NCBI RefSeq assembly: GCF_000332195.1
Contig: NZ_KB235920.1
Location: forward strand, 18,346-82,345
From: Pleurocapsa sp. PCC 7319
GTDB taxonomy: Bacteria > Cyanobacteriota > Cyanobacteriia > Cyanobacteriales > Xenococcaceae
DNA: 64,000 bases
Direction: 5' to 3'
The notes beneath the pieces were generated by a model that was not told where the DNA came from, did no database searches, and saw only the letters and a program-made list of their open reading frames with translations. The position numbers were made by a program, and so were the translations under genes. Below, one piece after another: positions 53,056-64,000 of this stretch (positions are counted from its first letter, which is position 1; every line of letters starts with the position of its first letter).

Positions 53056-55224
53056 ATGAAATATTACAAGACTTCTTTACAACATCTATTAGCAGAACTA
53101 GAACGCATCGATCTGTTAATTCAAGTCCAACTCCAACGACTGCAAACCATCCAGTCAAGCGATCCAGCCTTTCAAGGGCTGTATATTTCCGAACCAGAAC
53201 TCAAGCGATTACTAGAAAAACCTCTTGGCGTACCTCATTGGGCTGCTGGGTCAACACCACTATCTAGCAAAGAAATTCAGAATGCATTAGACAAAATATC
53301 TGCCGATATTGCTCAGAAAAAAACAGCAAGCAGCAAAAAAGGTATTGAATTGCGTCTAGATTCTCTCGGTCGTAAATTTCAGCTTACTCCTACAGCTATT
53401 GATATTCTGCTAATTTGTTTAGCCCCAGAATTGGACTTACGCTATCAAAGTGCTTATGGTTATCTGCAAGGGGATGTGACGAAAAAACGACCTAGTGTGG
53501 ACTTGGTCTTAAACTTACTCTGTCCCGATCTAGAAACTAAACTAGAAGTTCGACAACGCTTTACTGCCAGCGCACCGTTATTAAAATATCATCTAATAGA
53601 TATAGAAGATGATTCATTGCCTTTACTGAGTAGACATTTTAATCTAGGCGATCGCCTTGTCAACTATTTACTAAACAATAACGAAATTGATTCGCGCATT
53701 TCAGTCTATACACAATATCGAACCCCCTCAGTCGAGTTAGAAGATTTACTATTACCCACAGACATCAAACAACGTTTCATACAACTAACAGAAAATAAAA
53801 AAGTAATTAATAACTCGATCTTTTACTTCCAAGGTGCTTATGGTGTCGGCAAACAATCTACAGCCGAAGCCATTTGTTATAAGTTAGGTATGGGTTTATT
53901 GGTAATTGAAGGAGAACGGTTATTTAATCTTGACCTGACAGAGTTTAAGATAGCGATCGATCTTATTCACCGTGAAGGAATCTTACAGCAAGCAGCTATC
54001 TATTGGCAGGAATGCGATCGCCTGTGGGCAGAAGAAAAACAGCCCTGGTTAAGTCTATGGTTGCGTCAATATTCAGAACATCATACCCTCACTTTTCTTT
54101 CAGGAAACGAAGTCTGGGAACCAGCAGATGCTTTACAAAATACAAGTTTCTTACGGATAGAATTTCCTTATCCTACTACCAGAGAACGAATACAACTATG
54201 GGAACAGAACTTAAACGGAACGAAGCCCGACAATTCTACTACCGAACTCCAAGAATTAGCTAGTAAATTCCGCTTCAGCGGCGGACAAATAGAAGATGCA
54301 GCAGCTACCGCCCGCAATCTCGCCCTTTGGCAAGAACCAGAAACGAAACGGTTAACTATGAGTCAACTTTATGAGGCTTGTCGCCTACAGTCCAACCGCA
54401 AACTGAGTAAGCTGGCAAAGAAAGTTAGACCTCACTATCAATGGTCAGATATTATCCTTCCCGCCGACCAAATACAAATCCTGCGGGAAATCTGTAATAC
54501 CCTTAAATATCGATCGCTGGTTTATGAAGATTGGGGCTTTGACCGCAAGCTAGCGATGGGTAAAGGAATCAACGTTTTCTTTGCTGGTTTACCTGGGACG
54601 GGTAAAACTATGGCTGCCGATATTATTGCAGGAGAATTAGGTTTAGAACTTTATAAAATCGACCTTTCTAGCATCGTTAGTAAATATATTGGCGAAACCG
54701 AAAAAAACCTCTCGCGGATCTTTGATGAAGCCCAAACTAGCAATGCCATTTTATTTTTTGATGAAGCTGATTCCCTGTTTGGTAAACGCAGCGAAGTGCG
54801 CGACTCCCATGATCGCTATGCCAATATCGAAGTAAGCTATTTACTACAGCGTATGGAAGAGTATCGGGGTATGGTTATCCTTGCGACTAATCTGCGGGGT
54901 AATCTGGACGATGCTTTTATCCGCAGAATGCACTTCAGTCTAGAATTTCCTTTTCCTAGCGTTAAAGATCGCTGTCGTATCTGGTCGAAAATCTTACCCG
55001 CAGATACCCCCATTAGCCCCGATTTAAATTTAGACCTAATGGCGCAAAGGTTTGAAATTGCTGGGGGTAATATCCGCAATATCGCTTTAGCAGCAGCCTT
55101 TTTAGCTGCTGATGACGGTGCTGCGATCGCCATGAAGCACTTGCTTTGGGCAACCCGTAGAGAGTATCAAAAAATGGGTCGGGTGGTTGCTAATGGAGAG
55201 TTTGAACTCTTGATTGTATCATGA
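53056..55224 (+). CDS. CIS AAA+ ATPase (Afp15-like)
   Basis: A 722-residue protein with an N-terminal helical domain, a degenerate first ATPase unit (GAYGVGKQS near 260-268, WQECDRLW) and a complete second AAA+ unit: GLPGTGKT at 511-518, AILFFDEADSLFGKR as Walker B, ATNLRGNLDDAFIRRM as sensor/arginine finger. This is the ATPase found in nearly all extracellular CIS loci, thought to help in assembly or cargo loading. It closes the plus-strand locus. No metal or protease motif. Confidence 0.93.
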   Translation: MKYYKTSLQHLLAELERIDLLIQVQLQRLQTIQSSDPAFQGLYISEPELKRLLEKPLGVPHWAAGSTPLSSKEIQNALDKISADIAQKKTASSKKGIELRLDSLGRKFQLTPTAIDILLICLAPELDLRYQSAYGYLQGDVTKKRPSVDLVLNLLCPDLETKLEVRQRFTASAPLLKYHLIDIEDDSLPLLSRHFNLGDRLVNYLLNNNEIDSRISVYTQYRTPSVELEDLLLPTDIKQRFIQLTENKKVINNSIFYFQGAYGVGKQSTAEAICYKLGMGLLVIEGERLFNLDLTEFKIAIDLIHREGILQQAAIYWQECDRLWAEEKQPWLSLWLRQYSEHHTLTFLSGNEVWEPADALQNTSFLRIEFPYPTTRERIQLWEQNLNGTKPDNSTTELQELASKFRFSGGQIEDAAATARNLALWQEPETKRLTMSQLYEACRLQSNRKLSKLAKKVRPHYQWSDIILPADQIQILREICNTLKYRSLVYEDWGFDRKLAMGKGINVFFAGLPGTGKTMAADIIAGELGLELYKIDLSSIVSKYIGETEKNLSRIFDEAQTSNAILFFDEADSLFGKRSEVRDSHDRYANIEVSYLLQRMEEYRGMVILATNLRGNLDDAFIRRMHFSLEFPFPSVKDRCRIWSKILPADTPISPDLNLDLMAQRFEIAGGNIRNIALAAAFLAADDGAAIAMKHLLWATRREYQKMGRVVANGEFELLIVS

Positions 55225-55303
55225 CAAAAATTTCTCAAGCGTAATTATCTTTTTAGTTCATTTGTATGCTGAAAGTTCCGTTTCAAGGATGTACGAACCG
55301 CGC

Positions 55304-58300
55304 TCAAATAAAGATCGTTCTATAAATACGGTTCTGAACCTTCAAAATTCCTTTTTGCTTGACCAATAGACCAGATAAAAGTAATTTCTTTTCCTGCGGG
55401 CTATCGGTAGAAGCAACTTTTCCTTGATGCAATACTTCTCGGTAAAGTTCTAATAGTCGCTCGGATTGTTGACTTTTGAAAAGGCGATCGCGAATAGTTC
55501 TTAAATGTTCTGGTTCATCTTGAGATTCCCAATTCTCAATTATTTTAGTTTGTACTAAGTTAGCAATCCATTCAGCTTCTCTATTTGTAGGAATAGGTGA
55601 TGAAGCATTGCGGATCAGTCGGCAAAGCTTTTGAGTCAAAAAAGGTTGACCATTAGTCCAGGCTAGCACTTCTTTTAAAACTGTTTGGGGATTCTCTACT
55701 TTTTCGGTCAATCCCTGAAGTAGAGGCTGTGCTTCATGCTCTTTAAAGCCTTCTAGTTGAATTGCCTGACCAATGTTAAAAGGGGTTCTCTGGTAGTCAG
55801 TAATTAGATCGTTAGGGGTGGCGACTCCCAAAAAAACAAAAGTCAAACGTCGATATTCTGGATTGATACTACGTTGATTATAACAAGAGCGAATCAGCGC
55901 GAAAAAGTCATTGACGGGAAAATTTAAGCCCAAGAGGCTATCGATTTCATCAATAAAAATAACTATATTTTGAGCGATATTATCTTGGCTGACTACTTCA
56001 ACCAGTAGAATTTCTTCGATAAACTGGCTCAGTCTTTGCACTGGAGAAAGTTCGCCCTGTTCTTTCCACCAAGTTTTTAGATTGACTTTTCTAAGTAAGC
56101 CATAACTACGCCATAGTTCTACAGCTAATCCTTTATACCATTGTTCGGGAGTAACATTCTCACTACCGATGCGAGTGAGATCGATCGCGCCACAGCTATA
56201 TCCCTCGTGGTGCAAATGATGTATCATCCGCACCATCAAACTTGACTTGCCCATCTGACGGGGATTAAGAACATAACAAAACTCTCCCTTCTTCAATGCC
56301 TGATATAGATGACGATCTGCCAAACGTACTACATAAGTGGGTGCATCCATCGGCAAGCTGCCCCCAACTTGGTAATCAAAGTTAGAAGGATGATCTGCAT
56401 TTCTAAGTAATTCATTTTCAAACATCAGTTCTGCTTGGGTAGCTTGAAGGATTTCCAAAGTATGGGATAGTTCTTGGGTGCGCTCATCGACTCTAAGCTC
56501 TAGATTGCGGTTGTAATCTTCCAATTGTCCGTAGAGACGAGCATTTTCAATCGAGATAGCAGCTTGAGCGGAGAGAATTTTGAGGACTTCTACGCGATCG
56601 CTAGTAAAGGCATCTGTAGTTAAATTGTTTTCCAAATATAAAATGCCGTTTAGTTTGCCTCGATCTAACAGGGGAATACAAAGAATTGATTTGGGTTCGG
56701 TAGCAACAATATAAGGATCGCGGATAAACTGTTCTGCTTCAACAGCATTATTGAGAACTATATTTTCTCGGGTACGGACAACATAATTAACGATCGCCAC
56801 TGGTAAGATAGGTATTTGCTTTTCATCCTCTACTGAATCGATAGGAAGCGATCGCAATGTATTGACCTCATTAGAATCTGCTTTTCCTTCAGCTTTAACT
56901 AACCACCTATTTTCTTGTTTTAAGATCAGCAAGCCTCGTTCCGCCCCTGCATTTTCAATTACAGTTTTCATCAGCTTAGCCAATAATTTTTCCAGCTTAA
57001 TTTCGCTAGCCAAAGTTTGCGAGGCTTTAATGACACTTGTTAAATCCAGCATTTCTGTTTTTGTATTAGCAGTAGATTCGATCGGGTCTATTTCAGTGGT
57101 TTGCGGCTTTTGTTGAGCAAACAAGCCAGGATATTCTACTGACAAAGCTCTAACTTTAGCCTTCGCGCCCCAACGGCTGTAACAATGATGAGCATTTTTC
57201 AGGTAAAGTTGTCCTATTTCTTCTCTACCCAAAGAAAGGTAAAATTCTGCTGCTCGTTCGTAAGCTATGGCTTCTTCTTGGATAAATTCAGATTCTTTAG
57301 CCCCTTTAATTGCCCGTTCGTAAAGTCCTTGAGCTTGCCAGTTTTGTCCTAATACCCGCGCCTTTTCTGCTGCTACTAAATCGTATTTATTTTGAAAGTT
57401 TTCGGGGCAATTGTCAGCCCACTTTTTCATAATTTTCTGATTTGAAGCTACTTGCTTTAGAACTTTTTGTTGCAGTTTGACAACCTTTGAGTTACTGCAG
57501 CAGGCAATCAGAGCCAGAGAATAGTAAAAATTATGCTGCACCGAAACAACATATGCAGCAGAACTCTCTGAATTTTTCTCAGCTTCGATCCCACTATCCA
57601 CCGCTAACTGATATTCTTTAAAAAAATAGTGCAGGATTGTCTTTGACATATAAAGGCTAAATAGCAACCAAGTAGCTTTTTTTGATGTCCATTTTTTAAT
57701 TAAGCTTTCTTCTTCTTCACAAGAATTACCTGCAACAATTCTAGGGGTTTCAGCATTTTCTCTCTGTAAATTGAAAGCGATTCCCCTACAGTTTTTCATG
57801 TAAGACAAAGTATATTCTTGTTTTAATTTACCTACAAAATTAAGATACTCTTGATATTTTTGATTTACTTTTTTCAGATTATGTCCTGTAAACATAAAAA
57901 ACAGACAATAAGCTGAAGCACTATAAGCAACGTATTCTAGATCTCCGTTGTCTAGTCCCAAATAAATACCTTCCTCAATGCTGTTGATAATATTTCTCAT
58001 CGGCTCTTGCCAATGCCGAATAAATCCATTGCTGTAGTGAAGTACCAAACATTTGAATTTTCGGCTCTTAAATTTTTCCAACAGCTTCAACGAGAGTTGA
58101 CCAAACTTATATCCCGAATCAATATCTCTGGCGATTCCGCACAAAAAATTACCGTAAAAAATATACACGCCAGACGCTTGAGGAGAATTTCCATATTTAA
58201 TACAGAGTTTGACTGCGACTAATGTCACCAGAGAATACAGCCGACAATTAGTAATAATCGCAGCAGGAGTAACAATTAGTAAGATTCTTATCGCTGCAAG

Positions 58301-61060
58301 CTTGTTGAGATCAGTCATTTCTGGCAGATCGAATAAATCTTCAATTTGTCGCTCTTTCAAAAGCAATTCTAGCGATTTTTGTTCTTCGTTAATTCTCTGT
58401 CTGCTTGGATTCTGAGGTAATATTACCCCAAGCTGAGCCAGAACCAGAAGCGCAACATCTATGGCTAATTGGAATTGAATTTTAGCCATATAAAAATGAA
58501 TCTTAAGTTCCAACACTTTGACTTTATCTATAAGAGTTCTAGCTTGCTGTAGAACAATAGTAGAAAGCTGTTCGGCTCGCTCGAACTGGGTGTTTATGTA
58601 TTGCACTTCTATCATTTCTACATGGAGAGCCAGCGTTAGATCGTACTGACTTTCCCAGCTATCTGATGACAGGAGTGTGAGACCAACCTCTAAATATTTA
58701 AGGGCAGCTTCATAAGCCGTTGCCTTCTTCGCTTTTTTCCCAGCAATTAAATTTAATTGAGCCAGCTTATCTTTTTGCGATCGCTCGGTGATTAACTCTG
58801 TCCCAATGTTTAGTTGATTGACAACTTCAAAGATATTATCCCTCGACTTATCTTGTTTGCTCTTCGACTGCAATAGTTGACCTACTTTGAAGTGAATTGC
58901 TTGTTTCTGGTTTTCTGGAATTAGGGCATAGGCAGCTTGCTGAAATCGGTCGTGTACGAATTTAAATGGTATGGAAGATGGATAATTAGGGATGATGCCC
59001 GGCAGTTCTGAACCAGCGACAGACTTTTCGTTCTGCTGCCAAAGTAGGGGAATTTTGTAATCGTCGCTCAGAGGCTCGATCCAACCTTCTTGAAGTGCTA
59101 GCCAGAGATCGCTAGCTGTATCTGACGGAGATTTTTCCTTGACCAGAGAGATAATTTCCAAATCGAATCGATTACCAATACAGGCAGCTAACTTTAAGAC
59201 ATTTTGCGTCCTCTCATCCATCTGTTTAATCTTACCGATTGTTAACTCAACCACATTATCGGTTATGGCGATCGCTTGAATTCCCTCGAGATTCCATTGC
59301 CAGCGATCGCTATTATAGTCAAATGACAACAAATTTTGTTGATATAAAGATTGAAGTAACTGAGTCAAGAAAAAGGGATTTCCTTGGGTTTTTTGAAATA
59401 TTAGTTTTGCTAATGGCTTCGCTCTCTCTATCGAACAGTTAAGAGTGTCGGCAATTAATTGGTTGACACAATTTCTCGCCATAGGCTGAAGAATGATGGT
59501 ATTTACTCGATCCTCAAGCTGTTGAATTCGATCCAAAGTTTTCATTAAAGGATGGGTTGCATCAACTTCGTTATCTCGATACGATCCAATTATTAATAAA
59601 TATTGGCTGTTGGTATCGCTTATCAATAGCTCAATCGTCTTTAAAGAGGATAAATCTGCCCATTGTAAATCATCTAAAAAGATGACTAGAGGGTGTTCTT
59701 TTTTAGTAAAAACGCCAACGAATCTTTGAAAAACCAAGTTAAACCGATTTTGAGACTTACTAGAACCCATTTCTGGTACTGATGGCTGTTTACCGATAAT
59801 TAGTTCTAGTTCGGGAATTACATCTGAGATGACTCGACCATTATTGCCCAGAGCCTCTAAAAGCCTTGGTTTCCAAGCTTGTAATACTGTTTCATTTTCC
59901 GTCAGCAACTGTCGGATTAATTCTTGAAATGATTGAATCAGGGCGGAATAAGGAATATCTCGTTTAAACTGGTCAAACTTACCAGAGATGAAATATCCTC
60001 GCTGTTGTGCGATCTGCTTGTAAACTTCATTCACTAACACCGACTTACCGATGCCGGAATAACCAGCCACGAGTAACATCTCTGTCTTGCCTTGACTGAC
60101 TCGCTCGCAAGTAGTCAACAGTCGATTTACTTCTACTTCTCGACCATAGAGTTTTTGTGGAATTTGAAATCGATCCGAAATATCTTGTTGTGCTACGGTT
60201 ATTTCGGGAATTCGCTCGCTTGCCTGTAAATGTTGCAGACAGGTTTTAAGATCGGCTTGTATTCCCCGTATGCTTTGATATCTCTCCTCTGGCGTTTTTG
60301 CCACCAGCTTCATAACGATTTCGGAAACGGCTTTTGGATAATATTGTTTCTTTTCTTTCTCTGTTAAAAGATGGGGCGATACAGGTTTTTGAGCGATATG
60401 ACAATGGAGCAATTCCAGAGGATTTTTGGTCTGAAAGGGAAGTTGATCGGCGAGCAGTTCGTAGAGGGTAACACCTAGAGAATAAAAATCAGTTCGATAG
60501 TCTAGTTTTCGGTTCATTCTGCCAGTTTGCTCTGGCGAAATATAAGCTAAAGTTCCTTCAAGCTGGTTAGGATTGTAAATCCTGGGATTTTCCTGGGATA
60601 AAACAGTAGCAATGCCAAAATCAATAATTTTAAGTTGCTTGGTTTCTGGGTTATAAACGATGTTGGAGGGGTTAATATCTTTGTGAATTACTTTAGCCTG
60701 GTGAATATCACCCAAACATTTAACAATTTTCAGCGAAACGATTAAAAATTCTTCTAGTGTAAACTTACCTCTTGTCATCCAAATTTTTAAAGATTCCCCA
60801 CCAAAATCTTCTAAGAGCATGACTAAGCTGTTTTGATATCTTTGCAAACCGTAAGTCTCGATCGCACCATCCACATTTAGGGATCGAGTTAGTTCGTATT
60901 CCTGCTTGTATCTGGTAAGTTCTGCCGGATCGGGATAGTCCTTTTTAAGAATCTTGAGGATAAGAGGTTGATCATCCCGATCGCGAATAGCTCGATAGAC
61001 CAGTGAATTAGCACTTTCGTAGATTTTGGCAATAATTCGATAGCCAGTGAGAATGTTCAT
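55304..61060 (-). CDS. Ser/Thr kinase-AAA-GAF-AAA-like giant signalling protein
   Basis: A 1918-residue protein. Residues 1-265 are a PknB-type kinase (Lys36, HKDINPSN at 126-133, DFG at 147-149). Residues 290-620 are an AAA_16/MalT-like ATPase ([33 protein letters not shown]). A long TPR-like helical part follows to about 1310. Residues 1360-1510 are a GAF domain. A coiled coil then leads to an AAA_35-type ATPase ([28 protein letters not shown]) to the end. Most cyanobacterial relatives end in a histidine kinase; here that unit is replaced by the AAA-like unit. It is convergent to the CIS locus. Confidence 0.88.
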   Translation of the reverse strand: MNILTGYRIIAKIYESANSLVYRAIRDRDDQPLILKILKKDYPDPAELTRYKQEYELTRSLNVDGAIETYGLQRYQNSLVMLLEDFGGESLKIWMTRGKFTLEEFLIVSLKIVKCLGDIHQAKVIHKDINPSNIVYNPETKQLKIIDFGIATVLSQENPRIYNPNQLEGTLAYISPEQTGRMNRKLDYRTDFYSLGVTLYELLADQLPFQTKNPLELLHCHIAQKPVSPHLLTEKEKKQYYPKAVSEIVMKLVAKTPEERYQSIRGIQADLKTCLQHLQASERIPEITVAQQDISDRFQIPQKLYGREVEVNRLLTTCERVSQGKTEMLLVAGYSGIGKSVLVNEVYKQIAQQRGYFISGKFDQFKRDIPYSALIQSFQELIRQLLTENETVLQAWKPRLLEALGNNGRVISDVIPELELIIGKQPSVPEMGSSKSQNRFNLVFQRFVGVFTKKEHPLVIFLDDLQWADLSSLKTIELLISDTNSQYLLIIGSYRDNEVDATHPLMKTLDRIQQLEDRVNTIILQPMARNCVNQLIADTLNCSIERAKPLAKLIFQKTQGNPFFLTQLLQSLYQQNLLSFDYNSDRWQWNLEGIQAIAITDNVVELTIGKIKQMDERTQNVLKLAACIGNRFDLEIISLVKEKSPSDTASDLWLALQEGWIEPLSDDYKIPLLWQQNEKSVAGSELPGIIPNYPSSIPFKFVHDRFQQAAYALIPENQKQAIHFKVGQLLQSKSKQDKSRDNIFEVVNQLNIGTELITERSQKDKLAQLNLIAGKKAKKATAYEAALKYLEVGLTLLSSDSWESQYDLTLALHVEMIEVQYINTQFERAEQLSTIVLQQARTLIDKVKVLELKIHFYMAKIQFQLAIDVALLVLAQLGVILPQNPSRQRINEEQKSLELLLKERQIEDLFDLPEMTDLNKLAAIRILLIVTPAAIITNCRLYSLVTLVAVKLCIKYGNSPQASGVYIFYGNFLCGIARDIDSGYKFGQLSLKLLEKFKSRKFKCLVLHYSNGFIRHWQEPMRNIINSIEEGIYLGLDNGDLEYVAYSASAYCLFFMFTGHNLKKVNQKYQEYLNFVGKLKQEYTLSYMKNCRGIAFNLQRENAETPRIVAGNSCEEEESLIKKWTSKKATWLLFSLYMSKTILHYFFKEYQLAVDSGIEAEKNSESSAAYVVSVQHNFYYSLALIACCSNSKVVKLQQKVLKQVASNQKIMKKWADNCPENFQNKYDLVAAEKARVLGQNWQAQGLYERAIKGAKESEFIQEEAIAYERAAEFYLSLGREEIGQLYLKNAHHCYSRWGAKAKVRALSVEYPGLFAQQKPQTTEIDPIESTANTKTEMLDLTSVIKASQTLASEIKLEKLLAKLMKTVIENAGAERGLLILKQENRWLVKAEGKADSNEVNTLRSLPIDSVEDEKQIPILPVAIVNYVVRTRENIVLNNAVEAEQFIRDPYIVATEPKSILCIPLLDRGKLNGILYLENNLTTDAFTSDRVEVLKILSAQAAISIENARLYGQLEDYNRNLELRVDERTQELSHTLEILQATQAELMFENELLRNADHPSNFDYQVGGSLPMDAPTYVVRLADRHLYQALKKGEFCYVLNPRQMGKSSLMVRMIHHLHHEGYSCGAIDLTRIGSENVTPEQWYKGLAVELWRSYGLLRKVNLKTWWKEQGELSPVQRLSQFIEEILLVEVVSQDNIAQNIVIFIDEIDSLLGLNFPVNDFFALIRSCYNQRSINPEYRRLTFVFLGVATPNDLITDYQRTPFNIGQAIQLEGFKEHEAQPLLQGLTEKVENPQTVLKEVLAWTNGQPFLTQKLCRLIRNASSPIPTNREAEWIANLVQTKIIENWESQDEPEHLRTIRDRLFKSQQSERLLELYREVLHQGKVASTDSPQEKKLLLSGLLVKQKGILKVQNRIYRTIFI

Positions 61061-61175
61061 AGTTTCATTTCTGAAATACCGCTTGAATTATTTTCACTGC
61101 CAACTACGATCGATGAGTCACAGATTACTCCGCCGTCCCCATTCGAGGATAAATAAAACGACGGAGCCTTCTTAC

Positions 61176-61275
61176 AAAAGTTGCTCATGGTGAGACAGTT
61201 GCGGTGGACGGGTTCCCCGGCATAAGCAAACTGTTGAACCCGAAGGGGGGAGACCCCCAAGACCACACTTTTGCG
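61176..61275. repeat. Palindromic repeat with a second repeat nested in it
   Basis: The gap 61061-61322 has no gene. Ends AAAAGTTGCTCATGG (61176-61190) and CCCCCAAGACCACACTTTTG match the element at 63453-63495. A 54-bp second palindromic unit (61191-61244, containing GCGGTGGACGGGTTCCCCGG) has been inserted into its middle. A minus-strand open frame over it (61057-61308) is not a gene. Confidence 0.75.
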
Positions 61276-61322
61276 CTGCTGTGACCGTTGGTCAAAAGAC
61301 CGAGACACTGTAGCTTACAGTT

Positions 61323-62798
61323 CTATAATTTTACAGTTACCGTTTTGATCTCGGTGTATTGTTGCAAGCCATATTCACCCAATTCACGCCCTACTCCAGA
61401 CTGCTTGAACCCTCCTGCTGGAGCAGCAGGATCGAGAACACCGTAGCAATTTACCCAAACAGTTCCAGCGCGAATTCCACTAGCGATTGCGTGCATTTTG
61501 GCGATGTCCTTAGTCCAAACTGCCGAGGCTAGTCCATAAGGTGTAGCATTGGCTTGCTTGATTACATCATCAAGGTCTCGAAACTTGATAATGCTCATTA
61601 CTGGACCAAAAATCTCTTCTTGGGCAATTTCCATCTGATTTTGGACATCGGCAAAGACGGTTGGCTGAATAAAATAACCGCGATCGCCCACTCGCTCGCC
61701 ACCGCATAAGAGTTTGGCTCCTCCATCAACTCCCGACCTTATGTAATGCCTAATCTTATCAAACTGAGTCTTATCTATTTGTGGTCCTTGCTCGGTCTTA
61801 GGATCGAAGGGATCGCCGACCCTACGCTGTTTGGCTCTGGCAACACTTTTGGCTACAAACTCGTCGTAACACTTTTCCTCTACAAAGAGACGCGATCCTG
61901 CCGTACAAACTTGTCCCTGATTAAAAAAAAGCGCGAGGTGCGCTCCCTCAATTGCCTGTTCGAGATCGGCATCCGCAAAGACAATATTAGGACTCTTCCC
62001 GCTGAGATGATATGTAACGCGCTTCAAATTGCTATTAGCTGCTGCTGACAAAATCTGTCGTCCTACCTCAACCGACCCTGTAAACGTGACTTTGTCAATA
62101 TCCAGATGGTTTGCGATCGCTCCACCGACAGTCGGACCATAACCAGGGAGGATATTAACCACTCCAGGAGGAAAACCAGCTTCGAGAATTAGCTCCCCTA
62201 TACGCAGTGCAGATAATGGAGTCTGTTCGGCAGGTTTTAGAATCAGAGTGTTACCTGTAGCTAAGGCTGGTGCCATCTTGACAGCCTGTAACACCAGCGG
62301 AAAGTTCCAGGGAATAATCATTCCCACTACCCCTACTGGTTCGTGTCGCGTGTAGCAAAAGTAAGAACCGTTAACGGGGATTGTCTTACCTTGAATCTTA
62401 TCTGCCCAGCCAGCGTAATAGCGATAGATAGAAACAACTAGGGGTAAATCTACGTTCAGCGATTCATTTAGAGGCTTGCCATTATCCAATGTCTCGATTC
62501 GTGCCAATTCTTCTTGATTCTGCTCTATTAAGTCAGCTAGTTTATAGAGCAATTCACCGCGACGAGTGGCAGACATTTGTCTCCAATCTCCAGTAGTAAA
62601 AGCTTTGCGAGCTGCCTCTACTGCGCGATCAACATCGCGAGCCTCTGCTTCGGCTAGATCGCAGATTACTTCTCCTGTTGCTGGATTAATAGTTTCAAAC
62701 CGTTTTCCAGAAACACTTTCTACCCATTTATTATTAATCAACAATTGAGTAGAACCGATTTGAACCTGTTGCTTTAAGCCTGTAGCAATGACCATCAT
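61323..62798 (-). CDS. Aldehyde dehydrogenase family protein with altered catalytic glutamate
   Basis: A 491-residue NAD(P)-dependent aldehyde dehydrogenase fold: IPWNFPLVL with Asn165, LKPAEQTP with Lys188, [20 protein letters not shown] with the nucleophile Cys298, and EEIFGPV. At the conserved ELGGK motif it reads HLSGK, so the general base Glu is His264 and the next Gly is Ser266. Fold and cofactor residues stay. It may still have another activity (esterase, or a slow dehydrogenase) or be inactive. It is a lone minus-strand gene; no pathway partner adjoins it. Confidence 0.9.
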   Translation of the reverse strand: MMVIATGLKQQVQIGSTQLLINNKWVESVSGKRFETINPATGEVICDLAEAEARDVDRAVEAARKAFTTGDWRQMSATRRGELLYKLADLIEQNQEELARIETLDNGKPLNESLNVDLPLVVSIYRYYAGWADKIQGKTIPVNGSYFCYTRHEPVGVVGMIIPWNFPLVLQAVKMAPALATGNTLILKPAEQTPLSALRIGELILEAGFPPGVVNILPGYGPTVGGAIANHLDIDKVTFTGSVEVGRQILSAAANSNLKRVTYHLSGKSPNIVFADADLEQAIEGAHLALFFNQGQVCTAGSRLFVEEKCYDEFVAKSVARAKQRRVGDPFDPKTEQGPQIDKTQFDKIRHYIRSGVDGGAKLLCGGERVGDRGYFIQPTVFADVQNQMEIAQEEIFGPVMSIIKFRDLDDVIKQANATPYGLASAVWTKDIAKMHAIASGIRAGTVWVNCYGVLDPAAPAGGFKQSGVGRELGEYGLQQYTEIKTVTVKL

Positions 62799-62822
62799 AG
62801 TCTCCTAAATTTTTATCGAGCA

Positions 62823-62956
62823 ATATAGCGGTTCTCAAATAAGTGAGGTAAAAATATAAACTTAGTCAAAAACCTGAAAACCCCTATTCCCTATTCCCTA
62901 TTCCCTATCCCCTGACTCCACCAAGATGTATCTCATTAATACGAGAACCGCTATAT
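62823..62956. mobile_element. MITE with TATAGCGGTTCTC ends
   Basis: Perfect 14-bp inverted ends: ATATAGCGGTTCTC at 62823-62836 and GAGAACCGCTATAT at 62943-62956. The 134-bp unit has no gene and encloses a run of CCCTATT heptamers (62882-62913). The TATA at the ends fits an IS630/Tc1-type element that targets TA. It lies in the gap upstream of the aldehyde dehydrogenase gene. Confidence 0.75.
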
Positions 62957-63002
62957 ATGGAAATTCTCAGATTATTCTTGTTCCCCAAGAGTTCGAGATG
63001 AA

Positions 63003-64000
63003 CTACCCCAACGCAAGGCGATGGGGTTTCCCATGAACCTTGGAATTGCGTTGTGATTTTTGACGTTTCATCTGCCCAAGTTGCTTCATCGAGCCAGTAT
63101 GCTTACGCTTACTAGTCAAGGAAGTAGAGCTTAGACATCCACTGTCTGAGAGATGCGTCCCACACCCCTGTTGCTGGTTTGTAGCAACGTTATACATGAC
63201 AAGTACAGAACCTCGATCACGTTCAATTTCAAAATTACAGCTATCACAAATATGATAGCGATTAGACAAGTTAGCCCAGTCTTTATGTACCGTCCCGCAT
63301 TTAGGGCATCTTTGACTAGGTTTGACTCTTCTCGTGTTTAATCGAAGTAGCAAACCGCCTTTGGCTTCAATTTTGTAAGCAATCATTTGGTTAAGAGTGC
63401 CAAAGCCAACAGAAAGTATAGACTTATTAAGTCCTGCTTTCTGCTTCTTACGAAAGTTGCTCATGGGGGGAAACCCCCAAGACCGCACTTTCGCGCTTCT
63501 TACGTTTGCTACCTTGTCTTGCTTTGCGTGTTAAGCCTTTGGTATTTAGCTTTTCAGTTACCCCGATGTCATGACGACTTGCTATGTCTGAGGTAATTTT
63601 GTGCTGCCAATCGGGCACGCTGATTTGCCACTTTGCGCTGTAATTTTGATACTTGTCTTCGTGCTTTTTTCCAACGATTTGAAGCTTTTATGCTTTTCTT
63701 TCTATTTGGTGCGCGTTTTCTTCTGAGTTTTTTTGATTCTTGCTTGACTTTCTTCTCTGTATTTTTCGTAAAACGAGGATTAGATACTTCCTCAAACTTT
63801 TTACCATCAAAGCAAGTAATAGCAGTAGCAGTACCCAAATCAAAAGCAACTATTGACTCATATTTCAAATCTGACAAAGAACCAAACTTTGCTTGTTCAA
63901 CTGAAACATTACAAGTAAAACTGGCAAACCACTGTTTTTTGCTTGGCTTATAAACAATGGTTAACGTAGTTGGAGTACACCAAGATTTTGCTTGTCCTCT
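63003..64000 (-). pseudogene. IS200/IS605-type tnpB, broken and partial
   Basis: TnpB-like sequence that continues past the window. From the right: VAFDLGTATAITCFDGKKFE (RuvC-I aspartate) and the basic region KQESKKLRRKRAPNRKKSIK; a frameshift near 63615; then HKITSDIASRHDIGVTEKLN and KGLTRKARQGSKRKK; then a palindromic insertion; then QKAGLNKSILSVGFGTLNQM, and the zinc finger SQRCPKCGTVHKDW with YHICDSCNFEIERDRG. At least two frame breaks make it inactive. A GGGGTTTC hairpin near 63000-63030 may be the element end. Confidence 0.85.
63453..63495. repeat. 43-bp palindromic repeat inserted in tnpB with 9-bp target duplication
   Basis: The target 9-mer CTTCTTACG occurs at 63444-63452 and again at 63496-63504, framing 43 bp with inverted parts AAAGT/ACTTT and GGGGGG AAA CCCCC. 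It splits GSKRKK from QKAGLN in tnpB and shifts the frame (52 bp total added). A longer relative is at 61176. Confidence 0.82.

Noticed and set aside
61057..61308. 83-residue minus-strand frame just upstream of the giant kinase
   Set aside because: It covers two nested palindromic repeats, has no family-like residues, and the kinase has its own start.

Overview
The window looks like a cyanobacterial chromosome segment. HIP1 octamers (GCGATCGC) are scattered through most genes, intergenic spaces carry the short heptamer repeats typical of filamentous and pleurocapsalean cyanobacteria, and several families (Nif11-leader peptides, PknB-AAA-GAF giant kinases) are cyanobacterial favourites. The species cannot be named from the sequence alone.

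Left part (1-13770, minus strand): one long operon-like array for a ribosomally made, post-translationally modified peptide (RiPP) system. Read in transcription order it holds an NHLP-type precursor, a PoyD-type radical SAM epimerase, two Nif11-leader precursors whose cores carry an MYG or LYG motif, a radical SAM/SPASM enzyme that fits the PlpX splicease role, a 56-residue protein, a dCache-HAMP membrane sensor without an output domain, a ParA/MinD-like ATPase, an HExxH protein, a tandem cyclic-nucleotide-binding protein, a response-regulator/membrane-fusion-protein fusion, a C39 peptidase ABC exporter (NHLM ABC1) and the start of a second exporter subunit (NHLM ABC2). A divergent gene (14012-14950) joins a Nif11-like N-terminus to a possible Fe(II)/2-oxoglutarate oxygenase. 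A REC-AraC regulator and an RTX/DUF5648 protein follow.

Middle (about 17550-23665): AT-rich accessory DNA with a tiny leader-like ORF, an AAA-like ATPase gene and a cluster of insertion sequences (IS1-like, IS66 remnant, IS5-like, IS6-like), three of them with clear terminal inverted repeats.

Right-centre (23666-55224, plus strand): a nearly complete extracellular/thylakoid-type contractile injection system (CIS). It has a Pvc16-like terminator, two sheath proteins, two tube proteins, a tail assembly chaperone with an apparent -1 frameshift into DUF6760, a LysM tube-baseplate protein, a spike split into gp27-like and OB-fold genes, gp25, two large baseplate J-like proteins, an NHL/P2-I tail protein, a conserved baseplate-associated protein, a 2048-residue DUF4157 cargo candidate with a C-terminal metzincin-like site, and the AAA+ ATPase at the end. 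A toxin-antitoxin insertion and a duplicated gene fragment lie between cargo and ATPase. No PAAR tip gene was seen. Most larger gaps in this locus hold G-rich then C-rich heptamer repeats, often around a short ATCGAT-containing core.

Right end (55304-64000, minus strand): a 1918-residue Ser/Thr kinase-AAA-GAF-AAA protein, an aldehyde dehydrogenase whose catalytic glutamate position is histidine, a small MITE, and a tnpB gene broken by frameshifts and by a 43-bp palindromic insertion with a 9-bp target duplication.
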